This document shows, piece by piece, positions 16,014-22,965 of a stretch of DNA of 64,000 nucleotides. Made by a program: the position numbers and the translations under genes. Positions within the stretch are counted from its first letter, which is position 1; the number at the start of each line of letters is the position of its first letter. The notes under the pieces are model-generated. The model searched no databases and was not told where the DNA came from. It worked only from the letters and a program-made list of their open reading frames with translations. Source of the DNA: Cohnella algarum (GTDB taxonomy: Bacteria > Bacillota > Bacilli > Paenibacillales > Paenibacillaceae); contig NZ_JAFHKM010000002.1 in the NCBI RefSeq assembly GCF_016937515.1, positions 1,855,001 through 1,919,000 on the forward strand. The letters are read 5' to 3'.

Positions 16014-17030
16014 TTAAGACGTGCCCAGCAAAGCTTCCGCGACCTGGTCGACGACGAGGTTGATCGCCATCGGGCCGTAGTAGCCGATCCACATGGTCGT
16101 ATCTACGGTGTAGACGCGATTTTGCTTGACCGGTTCGAGAGACTTCCAGGTTGCCGTCTCCTGAACTTCCTTTACCATCTCCGCGAACATGTCGTCCGTC
16201 AGCAGGAAGAGGTGGTCGGCGCCGACATCGGCCAGCGCTTCCAACGAGATGTGATACGCCGTATCGTCGACTTCGGTCGTCGGCTTCGGGGCGATCAGGC
16301 CCAGGTCGTCGTAAAGAATTGCTCCCGTGCGGTGCTTGGGCGTATGCACGCGAATCTCGTTGTCCCGCGGGCGGATCAGCCCGACGCTTTGGCCGTCCAG
16401 CTTGGCGGCAAGCTCGGCGGACAACTTGGCCGTTTTTTCTTTGTAGGCTTCGAGCACTTGCTCGGCTTCCTGCTCCTTGCCCACGATTTTGCCGAACGTG
16501 ACCAGCGTATCCCGCCAGTCCTCGTTGCGCATGAGCATGACGGTCGGCGCGATTTTGGACAGATTCTCGTAGATCTTTTCGTGCACTTCGGTGCAAATGA
16601 TCAAATCCGGACTCATGGCCAGCACGGCTTCCAAGTTGGGCTCCTCATAGGTCCCGAGCACCTTCACGTCCGCAAGCTTGCCGCTGAGATATTCGGGGAA
16701 GTCCGCGGCCGCTCCGGCGGCCTTGACGCTTCCGGCCGGCTGCTCGTTCAGAGCCACCAGCTGATCGACATACTGAACGTCCAGCACGGCGATGTTCTCC
16801 GGCTTTTGCTCGAGGGTAAGCTCCCCTTTGACATGGCTGATCGTAACCGGATAGCTGCTTTGCTGCGTTTGAGCCGGAGTCGGAACCGGCGTTGCAACGG
16901 AGGACGGGGTCGCCGACGCTCCGTTGCCGGATGCGGGACTTCCGCTGCCGCCCGCAGAGCATGCTCCCAACAGTAGCATGATAATCAGCATGAAATTGAC
17001 CGCCGCCAATGATTTCGTACGCGAATGCAT
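16014..17030 (-). CDS. Iron-siderophore ABC substrate-binding lipoprotein (internal start)
   Basis: Read from ATG 17030 this is a complete 338-residue lipoprotein: basic start MHSRTK, hydrophobic core, lipobox LGAC with Cys24, a Ser/Pro/Thr-rich linker, then a Peripla_BP_2 domain (ENIAVLDVQYVDQLVALNEQ, LEAVLAMSPDLIICTEVHEK, SKIAPTVMLM). It would present a ferric siderophore to an ABC importer on the cell surface. GAGGAG lies about 10 bases upstream, and a promoter with a Fur box lies at 17057-17110. It overlaps nothing downstream and is followed one base later by the FhuF-like reductase. Expression as a separate protein is the better explanation than fusion. Confidence 0.82.
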   Translation of the reverse strand: MHSRTKSLAAVNFMLIIMLLLGACSAGGSGSPASGNGASATPSSVATPVPTPAQTQQSSYPVTISHVKGELTLEQKPENIAVLDVQYVDQLVALNEQPAGSVKAAGAAADFPEYLSGKLADVKVLGTYEEPNLEAVLAMSPDLIICTEVHEKIYENLSKIAPTVMLMRNEDWRDTLVTFGKIVGKEQEAEQVLEAYKEKTAKLSAELAAKLDGQSVGLIRPRDNEIRVHTPKHRTGAILYDDLGLIAPKPTTEVDDTAYHISLEALADVGADHLFLLTDDMFAEMVKEVQETATWKSLEPVKQNRVYTVDTTMWIGYYGPMAINLVVDQVAEALLGTS

Positions 17031-17972
17031 TTTTGCCGCTCCTCTGTCTGTGTAGTGATAATGATTTTCATCATCGACATAACTATACGAGAGGTCGCGG
17101 CTTGCGCCAATGGACGAGGACGACAGCGAAAATGCATCCGAACGACGCTTGCGCCGAAATTGCAGAGGGGACAAGCCGAAATGCTTTTTGAAGGAGCGGC
17201 TGAAATGATACGCATCGACATATCCGACGGCTTCGGCGACTTCCTTGATCGACGCATCGGTTCTTTGCAGCATCCCCTTGGCTTGTTCCATGCGCACCCG
17301 GGTCACATACTCCATGGGGCTCATTCGGCAATACGCCTTGAACTGCCGTTGCAGCTGCCTGACTCCGCATTGAAGAACCTCCGCGAGCTCCCGCAAGTCA
17401 AGCGGCTCGGCATAGTGCCGTTCGATATAGCGGACGGCCCGGTCGATCAGATCGGTCCGCAAGGTTTGCGCATTTTCCGCTCGCTGCAGCTGCCTCAGCA
17501 ATTCGTAGACGAGTTGGTGGAAGAGAGCCCGCACATGGAATTTTTCCAACGGGTCTTCCCGTTCCCACTGCAGATACATCTGCTCCATTCTCGCATAAAG
17601 TTCAAGCGGGGAGGCGGGGACAAAACCGTACGCAGCCTGAAAAGGGTTATAATCGCGGTATAGATCGAGCAGCTTCCGACGATACGGAGGCATCATGACC
17701 GCTTTATAGTAGATGAGAAAATAGTCGACGGTCTCCGTCACCCGGACGATGTCCAGCGATGCGCCTTTGCCGGCATGGCAAACATAGCTGCGGTCGATCG
17801 TGTGGACAACGCCGTCGATCCGTATTTGTCCTCTCCCGCCGCACGCGTACAAAAACGCGCCGGCCGGCAGCCGAATAAAGCGCGCGCTGTCTCCCGCCGG
17901 CACGGCGGAGCGCCGCACATCAAGCACTTTAAAGGCCGCGTTATTCCATATCGGCAGTTGTTTCTGCAGCAA
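16014..17972 (-). CDS. AraC regulator joined in frame to an iron-siderophore-binding lipoprotein
   Basis: One uninterrupted frame of 652 codons. Residues 1-280 are an AraC-type regulator: a cupin-like sensor part, then two helix-turn-helix units (LDLRELAEVLQCGVRQLQRQ and ASIKEVAEAVGYVDAYHFSR). From residue 315 the frame reads a full lipoprotein signal (ACSAGG lipobox) and a periplasmic-binding fold. A fused cytoplasmic regulator with an internal signal peptide makes little sense. A complete promoter, a Fur box and a ribosome site lie inside the frame just before the lipoprotein start, so I think two genes have merged by loss of the first stop codon. Start TTG 17972 lies behind a GGGGGG/GGAAG run. 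Confidence 0.75.
   Translation of the reverse strand: MLQKQLPIWNNAAFKVLDVRRSAVPAGDSARFIRLPAGAFLYACGGRGQIRIDGVVHTIDRSYVCHAGKGASLDIVRVTETVDYFLIYYKAVMMPPYRRKLLDLYRDYNPFQAAYGFVPASPLELYARMEQMYLQWEREDPLEKFHVRALFHQLVYELLRQLQRAENAQTLRTDLIDRAVRYIERHYAEPLDLRELAEVLQCGVRQLQRQFKAYCRMSPMEYVTRVRMEQAKGMLQRTDASIKEVAEAVGYVDAYHFSRSFKKHFGLSPLQFRRKRRSDAFSLSSSSIGASRDLSYSYVDDENHYHYTDRGAAKMHSRTKSLAAVNFMLIIMLLLGACSAGGSGSPASGNGASATPSSVATPVPTPAQTQQSSYPVTISHVKGELTLEQKPENIAVLDVQYVDQLVALNEQPAGSVKAAGAAADFPEYLSGKLADVKVLGTYEEPNLEAVLAMSPDLIICTEVHEKIYENLSKIAPTVMLMRNEDWRDTLVTFGKIVGKEQEAEQVLEAYKEKTAKLSAELAAKLDGQSVGLIRPRDNEIRVHTPKHRTGAILYDDLGLIAPKPTTEVDDTAYHISLEALADVGADHLFLLTDDMFAEMVKEVQETATWKSLEPVKQNRVYTVDTTMWIGYYGPMAINLVVDQVAEALLGTS
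17057..17110 (-). promoter_or_regulatory. Sigma-A promoter with Fur box inside the AraC reading frame
   Basis: On the minus strand TTGGCG (17110-17105), a 17-bp spacer, TATAGT (17087-17082), then a 19-bp Fur box (17075-17057; plus strand GATAATGATTTTCATCATC) where transcription would begin. It lies 27-80 bases before the lipoprotein ATG at 17030. It indicates iron-repressed transcription of the binding protein and reductase. Confidence 0.8.
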
Positions 17973-18075
17973 TCTTCCATCCCCCCCAAGCCATAAAGCA
18001 GGCTAAGCCATTATATCAAATCCGGAACAAGCGATTGGCGCCTCGCGTCCATGACATCGGCAAGGACCAGATCCG

Positions 18076-19695
18076 TCAGGTCGACCTTCCCCGGCCCCCC
18101 GTCCGGAGCAACCGGACCTGAATATCCAGCTGTCTGCTGAGCGATATAGGATCCCCTGCGCCGAAGCGCTGAATGTCGACTTCATAGACGCATCCGCGTT
18201 TGACGGCGGGGAGATCCGCCCAGATCCGGCTTGCCTTCATTTCCTTCGCCCGCTCGGCTCCGCCGCCCTCCCCGTACACGGTCAGGAAGACGCGGTCCCC
18301 GGCATACGCGGGCAATTGCTCGAGCGTGATCGTCCGGTACGGCTCTTTGTCAATCAAGTGCTGCAGCACCGGCTCCGGAGGATTCAATTCCAGACCGTTA
18401 TACAGGTTATAACCGCCCCGGCCCCACCGGTTGCCGTAAATGACGATGCCGTGCCCCCATACCTCGATGATCGATACCGTCTCCCGCGGTCCGACGGCCC
18501 CGTCCAACGTTTTTCGCAGACGCTTGGCCTTCGCTTCATATCGGCCGATTCACTGCCGGGCTTCCTTTCGCTTGTCCAGCATGTCCGCCAGGCGCAGGAA
18601 GTGATCCATCGAAGTGCCTTCGCCGTAGGGCAAGAGAACGACGGGGGCAACGGCGGACAGCTTCTCCTCATCGGAAGGCTCCCAGCCGATAATGAGATCG
18701 GGGTCCAATTCGCCGACCCGCTCGACGGACAGGGGCGGATCGACCGACTCGATTCCTTCCACAAGCTCTCTAAGGAACGAGTGCGACATCACATTGCTTG
18801 TCGCTCCGACGGGGCGGATGCCGAGCGACAGGAGATGCCCCAAATATTGCGTGGCGAACAGCTTCTTGTCGTACTTGAGGTTGCGCGAGTACTGTCCCGG
18901 AGCGACGCCGAAGGACTGTTTGAACTTGCGGTTGAAATAAAACTCGTCCCGGTAGCCCACCGCCGAAGCCACGTCTTTTACGCGCGAACCGCTTTGCGAC
19001 AGCAAATGCCGGGCATGGTTCATCCGCAGCGTCGTGACGTATTCCGTGACGCTCGAACCGGTGAGTTCCCGGAACAACCGGTTGAAGTAGCGCTTCCCGA
19101 TCATGGCGTCCGCAACGAGCCGTTCGATGTCGATATCGCGGTCAAAATGAGCCTCCAGATAGGCCGCGGCCCGTTCCACGGCCTTTCGGGAGTTGTGCCG
19201 CGAAGAAGGGGGGCCGTCTCCGGCCTCCGACCATACCGCTAGCATGATCTCCTGAAAAATCGCCTGGTTGCGAAGCTGCCGGCCAAACTCGGCGCTTCTG
19301 CCGTGCCGCAGCAATTCTTGCAGATGCATGACCGTTTTGGCGAACGATCCCGATCCGATTCCATCCCAGCAAACAAAGCCGGAACTCCCGGTCTCTACCT
19401 GCGGCGCCGATCCGGCGGAAAAGAGGAGAAACGCGCAAACGAACAGACGGAAACCGCACTCCCCCTTCGTTCCCGCGCGAACGGATATGCCGGGCTCTAC
19501 CCAAATGCATTGGCCATGGCGAACCTTGCAGCGGCGGCCATGGATACGCAGCGCGCCTTGCCCCTCTATGACGACCAGCAGCAAGCGGACATCGTCGGAA
19601 CGCTCGGCCCGCCAGCCATTTCGCATGGACAGCAGCTGAATGTCGACGGGAACGCAGCCAATCGACGGAACCGGGCTCGTATCGGGATCTCGCAT
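18076..19695 (-). pseudogene. Btr-like AraC/substrate-binding-domain regulator, split by an in-frame TGA
   Basis: From ATG 19695: a sensor region, AraC double helix-turn-helix (DIDIERLVADAMIGKRYFNR, SRVKDVASAVGYRDEFYFNR), then directly, with no signal peptide, a cytoplasmic siderophore-binding domain (LFATQYLGHLLSLGIRPVGA). This is the architecture of Bacillus Btr, which senses a siderophore and activates its uptake genes. The frame stops at TGA 18552-18550 and resumes unchanged to 18076. The neighbouring paralog at 19802 reads EAQQWKENFDRKA where this one reads EARQ-stop-IGRYEAKA, so TGA replaces a Trp TGG. Either a one-base nonsense mutation or a sequence error. A Fur box lies just upstream. 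Confidence 0.82.
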
Positions 19696-19716
19696 GCGCA
19701 GCTCACACCATTCGAA

Positions 19717-19731
19717 TGAGAATTATTATCA
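19717..19731. promoter_or_regulatory. Fur box upstream of the Btr-like gene
   Basis: TGAGAATTATTATCA, 14 of 15 positions of the 7-1-7 Fur consensus TGATAAT-N-ATTATCA, 21 bases before the start at 19695. The identical 15-mer occurs at 20835-20849. Confidence 0.85.
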
Positions 19732-19801
19732 TTAAGTGAGTCCATTGTATAAAAAAAGAGCCGGACCCGCAACGGTCCGACTTCTGCTTGTCCAGGCGAA
19801 T

Positions 19802-20812
19802 TCAGGATTGGGCGGCAAGAAGACTCTCCACCTGGATATCCATCTGCTTTTCCAGGGAGATCGGATCTCCCGGCGCCATTTCGTCGATATTCAATTCGAT
19901 GATCCGGTTATTTTTGAAGGCGGGGAGACTCTGCCAGATCGGACTTTCTTTGATCTCCTGCGCCGCTTTGTCTCCGCCGTCCGCCTCGTAGACGGTCAGA
20001 AATATATAATCGCCGGCATAGTCCGGCAAAACCTCCAGAGAGATCTGCCGGTACTGTTCTTTGTTCAGAATTTCGTTTTCTACGATCTCCGGAGCGGACA
20101 ACCCGAGGGCGTTATACAGGCTGAATCCGCCTCTGCCCCAGTTGTTTCCGTATACGAACGTGCCCTGCGCCCATACCTCGACAATCGATACCGTCTCGCC
20201 TTCGGCGATGACGCTCGCCAATTGTTCTTTATAGGAGGCCGCTTTTCGGTCGAAGTTTTCTTTCCATTGCTGCGCCTCCTGCTGTTTGCCCAGAATCTCC
20301 CCGAACAGCTCCAATTGCTCGATCGAATTCAGCTTGCCATATTCGTATACGATCGTAGGAGCGATCTTCGACAATTGCTCGTAGTTTTCCCCGTCTTGCA
20401 CAATGATCAAATCGGGCTTCAGTTCAAGCACCTTTTCCGGCGACATCGGGCTTCCGGTATCGGCGATATCCGCTGCAAGATCTTTCAAAAACGGGGTATC
20501 GATCAGGTCGCCTCTTGCTCCGACAGGCTTGATGCCGAGCGCCAGCAAATGGCCGACGTATTGATCGGCGACGATCCGCTGCGGATTCGCCGGAATGACC
20601 GTTTCGCCCATTTCGTGCGTAACCGTTCGCGTCGCTTCCGCCGAAGGCGAAGCGCTCTCGCCTCCCGGCGCGTCGCCGCTTGCTTCGCTCGCCGCCGTAC
20701 CCGCTGTACCCGCCGTTTCGGCGGCTTCATTGCTCATCCCGCAGGCTCCTAATGCCAGACTTGCCAACAATGCCAAAGCGCACAAGACGAATCCAAACTT
20801 GAATTTAGCCAT
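19802..20812 (-). CDS. Iron-siderophore ABC substrate-binding lipoprotein
   Basis: 336 residues. Lipoprotein signal with lipobox LGAC (Cys24), an Ala/Ser/Gly-rich linker (to about residue 65), then a Peripla_BP_2 domain (NPQRIVADQYVGHLLALGIK, LELKPDLIIVQDGENYEQLS, SIVEVWAQGTFVYGNNWGRG). It is anchored outside the membrane and should bind a ferric siderophore. Its domain is closely similar to the C-terminal half of the neighbouring Btr-like regulator, so the two probably recognise the same ligand. ATG 20812 is preceded by AGGGGG; the longer frame to 20860 runs through the Fur box. No permease or ATPase is adjacent, so it must share an importer encoded elsewhere. Confidence 0.92.
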   Translation of the reverse strand: MAKFKFGFVLCALALLASLALGACGMSNEAAETAGTAGTAASEASGDAPGGESASPSAEATRTVTHEMGETVIPANPQRIVADQYVGHLLALGIKPVGARGDLIDTPFLKDLAADIADTGSPMSPEKVLELKPDLIIVQDGENYEQLSKIAPTIVYEYGKLNSIEQLELFGEILGKQQEAQQWKENFDRKAASYKEQLASVIAEGETVSIVEVWAQGTFVYGNNWGRGGFSLYNALGLSAPEIVENEILNKEQYRQISLEVLPDYAGDYIFLTVYEADGGDKAAQEIKESPIWQSLPAFKNNRIIELNIDEMAPGDPISLEKQMDIQVESLLAAQS

Positions 20813-20834
20813 CGCGTCCCCCTGAGAGTCGAAT

Positions 20835-20849
20835 TGAGAATTATTATCA
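20835..20849. promoter_or_regulatory. Fur box upstream of the binding-protein gene
   Basis: TGAGAATTATTATCA, identical to the box at 19717-19731, 22 bases before the start at 20812. The remaining 20850-21116 shows no gene. Confidence 0.87.
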
Positions 20850-21116
20850 TTGATAAGCATTATAGAGTCGCCTTATTCTGCAAGCAATGGAGAAAAGGGC
20901 ATAAATCTTTATACAAACGGGTACAAGTCCGGAGGTTCGATCGGCCCGGCCGGAAAAATACCCTTGAAGAAACACGCAGCGTCAGCTTCAGACGACCCTA
21001 TTCATCGCCGCGCTTATTCAATAATCTTATAGACCCTATATGCATTATATATTTCACCTATTGTCTTTTTAATGTTAAGTTTGCTCTATCCTTTCAATTC
21101 CGAGGAGGTTGTCCAC

Positions 21117-21668
21117 ATGTCCGTATACCGATTTCGGGCATCGCTGATCGACGGGAAGGAAATCGAATTATCGGCCTACCGGGGAAAAGCGCTCCTGATC
21201 GTCAACATCGGCAGCAAATGCAGCTATTCGCGCCAGTTGACCGGTCTGCAAAAGCTTTACGAAAGACGGCGGGAACAAGGCTTCGAAATCCTCGGGTTTC
21301 CGTGCAATCAATTTAACGGCAAGGAGCCGGGAAGCCATTCGGAAATTCGGGACTATTGCGAAAGGAACTTCGGCGTGACGTTCCCTTTATTCGAGAAAAC
21401 GGACGTGAGGGGCCCGTCCGCCCATCCGCTTTTTCAATACTTGACGGAGCAAGCGCCGTTTAAAGGCTTCGATGCCGGGAGCGCGGAAGGCCGGAAAATG
21501 AGGGATTTCCTGATGGAAAACGATCCGGACATTTACGCGGGCGACGGGGTGAAGTGGAATTTTTCGAAGTTTCTGGTCGGTCGCGACGGCGAGGTGAAGG
21601 GGAGGTTCGAAACGACGGTCGAGCCGCCGGACATCGAGAAGGAAATCGAGGAGCTGCTGTTTAACTAG
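21117..21668 (+). CDS. Glutathione-peroxidase-family thiol peroxidase
   Basis: 183 residues with a thioredoxin fold. Landmarks: peroxidatic Cys35 in GSKCSYSRQ (GPx consensus ASKCG-like), FPCNQFNGKEPGS with the conserved Gln, and VKWNFSKFLVGRDG with the conserved Trp-Asn. In Firmicutes such proteins reduce hydroperoxides with thioredoxin or bacillithiol rather than glutathione. ATG 21117 follows GAGGAGG at 21102-21108. The isoprenoid synthase begins only 37 bases after the stop, so they may be one operon. Whether the peroxidase takes part in making the peptide product is unknown. Confidence 0.88.
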   Translation: MSVYRFRASLIDGKEIELSAYRGKALLIVNIGSKCSYSRQLTGLQKLYERRREQGFEILGFPCNQFNGKEPGSHSEIRDYCERNFGVTFPLFEKTDVRGPSAHPLFQYLTEQAPFKGFDAGSAEGRKMRDFLMENDPDIYAGDGVKWNFSKFLVGRDGEVKGRFETTVEPPDIEKEIEELLFN

Positions 21669-21705
21669 TAGAATAGGATGATTTCCATCGAGAAGAGGAC
21701 GGCCT

Positions 21706-22659
21706 ATGAACGGGATCGAACGTTTCCGCGACGAGATTGAAAGGGTGTTCGAAGAAGCTTCGCGGGAGCTGGCGGAGCTGCCCGCCGAATTGCGGGAGCT
21801 CGGCCGGGCTTTGCTGCTGCGCAGCCATCCGCTGCGGAACGGGGGCGGCACCAACGCGATCAGCTTCCTGCTGCCGTACTGGCTGCAGGAGGAAGCGGGA
21901 GCGCCGACAGAGCTTTGCCATCACCTGGCGGTCGGGAATTTGTACGCGATGCTTCATTTTTTCATATTGGACGATGCGATGGACGGAGGAACGGGGCGCT
22001 TTCCTTCGGGAAAACGCAAATCCATGGCGCTCGGGCAAATGCTCCATGTTTATTTCCGGCGGCGGTACGGCCGTTATTTCCCGCTCGACTCCCCTTTGTG
22101 GACGTACGAGCGCGACTATATGGAGCAGTGGGCGTCCGCCATGAACCGGGAAGGATCGTCTCCGGCCGATCCCCGGGATTTCCGGCAGCTGGCGGGCAAA
22201 GCCGCTCCGGTCAAGCTGTGCGCGGCCGGGCTGTTGATCGGGGCGGGACAGGAGGAGCGCATTGCCGACATGGAAACGGCGGTCGATCTCGCGCTCGCCG
22301 TCTTGCAGTTATCCGACGACTGGACGGACTGGCGGGAAGACTTGGACGAGCCGAACCGCAACGCTTTTTTGACGCTTGTCCGGGAAGTGCTCGCGGGAGC
22401 GGCCGAAGGTCCGCTGGACGAACGGCTCGTCAAGCGGGCGATCTATCGTCGCCGCTGTTTGGGCCGATTGGCCGACATCGCGGCCGGGTACGGAGACCGG
22501 CTGAGACGCATAGAGGGCGTGCCGATCCACCTGGCCGAATTTCAACTCGCCGTCGAGCAAGGACTCCGGGAGGAAGCCCGAAAGATCGACGAGACGGTGG
22601 ATGAGCTTGCCTCCGGAGGCGGTTTAACACAAATATTGTCGAATTCAATAAACAAATGA
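21706..22659 (+). CDS. ComQ-like class I isoprenoid synthase / peptide prenyltransferase candidate
   Basis: 317 residues, all-helical by composition, the size of ComQ (about 300). The first Asp-rich motif is LDDAMD (DDxxD) after helix LYAMLHFFI. A second acidic cluster, LSDDWTDWREDLDE, sits where the NSE/second Asp motif is expected. These bind Mg2+ and the diphosphate of a prenyl donor. It is not a housekeeping chain-elongating synthase: the usual GGKRxR and second DDxxD contexts are missing. The next gene encodes an NHLP-leader peptide with a penultimate Trp, so I infer that it prenylates that peptide, as ComQ does to ComX. A small-molecule terpene synthase is the alternative. Start ATG 21706 follows GAAGAGGA. 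Confidence 0.72.
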   Translation: MNGIERFRDEIERVFEEASRELAELPAELRELGRALLLRSHPLRNGGGTNAISFLLPYWLQEEAGAPTELCHHLAVGNLYAMLHFFILDDAMDGGTGRFPSGKRKSMALGQMLHVYFRRRYGRYFPLDSPLWTYERDYMEQWASAMNREGSSPADPRDFRQLAGKAAPVKLCAAGLLIGAGQEERIADMETAVDLALAVLQLSDDWTDWREDLDEPNRNAFLTLVREVLAGAAEGPLDERLVKRAIYRRRCLGRLADIAAGYGDRLRRIEGVPIHLAEFQLAVEQGLREEARKIDETVDELASGGGLTQILSNSINK

Positions 22660-22725
22660 CGAATTTGTTGTTCATATGGTAACATAAGGGAGGTAGTCCA
22701 TTAAGCCTAGGGAGGTCATGAAGGA

Positions 22726-22965
22726 ATGTCCGTTGACGCTTTGAAGGTACAGATCGTCAAGAAAGCTTGGGAAGATCCGGTTTTTAAGCAGCAGTTGCTG
22801 AACGACCCGAAAAGCGCGCTGAAGCAGGCATTCGGCATCGAGGTGCCGCAGGAAATCGAGCTTAAAGTCGTGGAAGAGACGACGACCAGCTATTATCTCG
22901 TTATTCCGCCGAATCCGGAGGACGTCGTCGGCGGAGAAGCCGGCGTGAAATACCACTGGAGCTAA
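22726..22965 (+). CDS. NHLP-leader peptide, putative RiPP / prenylated pheromone precursor
   Basis: 79 residues. Residues 5-64 are a nitrile-hydratase-alpha-like leader (VKKAWEDPVFKQQLLNDPKS, FGIEVPQEIELKVVEET, YYLVIPPNP). Residues 65-79 are EDVVGG-EAGVKYHWS: a double-Gly at 69-70 like a C39-peptidase site, then a nine-residue tail with aromatic residues and Trp78 second from the end. NHLP leaders direct RiPP tailoring enzymes, and a Trp near the C-terminus is the residue prenylated in ComX. No exporter or protease gene lies nearby. ATG 22726 is about 10 bases after GGGAGG. The stop overlaps the convergent kinase stop by four bases. Confidence 0.82.
   Translation: MSVDALKVQIVKKAWEDPVFKQQLLNDPKSALKQAFGIEVPQEIELKVVEETTTSYYLVIPPNPEDVVGGEAGVKYHWS

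Noticed and set aside
18550..18552. Selenocysteine or programmed read-through at the TGA
   Set aside because: The matching residue in the paralog is Trp, there is no catalytic role at this place and no evident hairpin signal. A nonsense change or error is simpler.
21706..22659. Ordinary chain-elongating prenyl diphosphate synthase (IspA/HepT type)
   Set aside because: The expected GGKRxRP and second DDxxD contexts are missing, and no quinone or isoprenoid genes are near.
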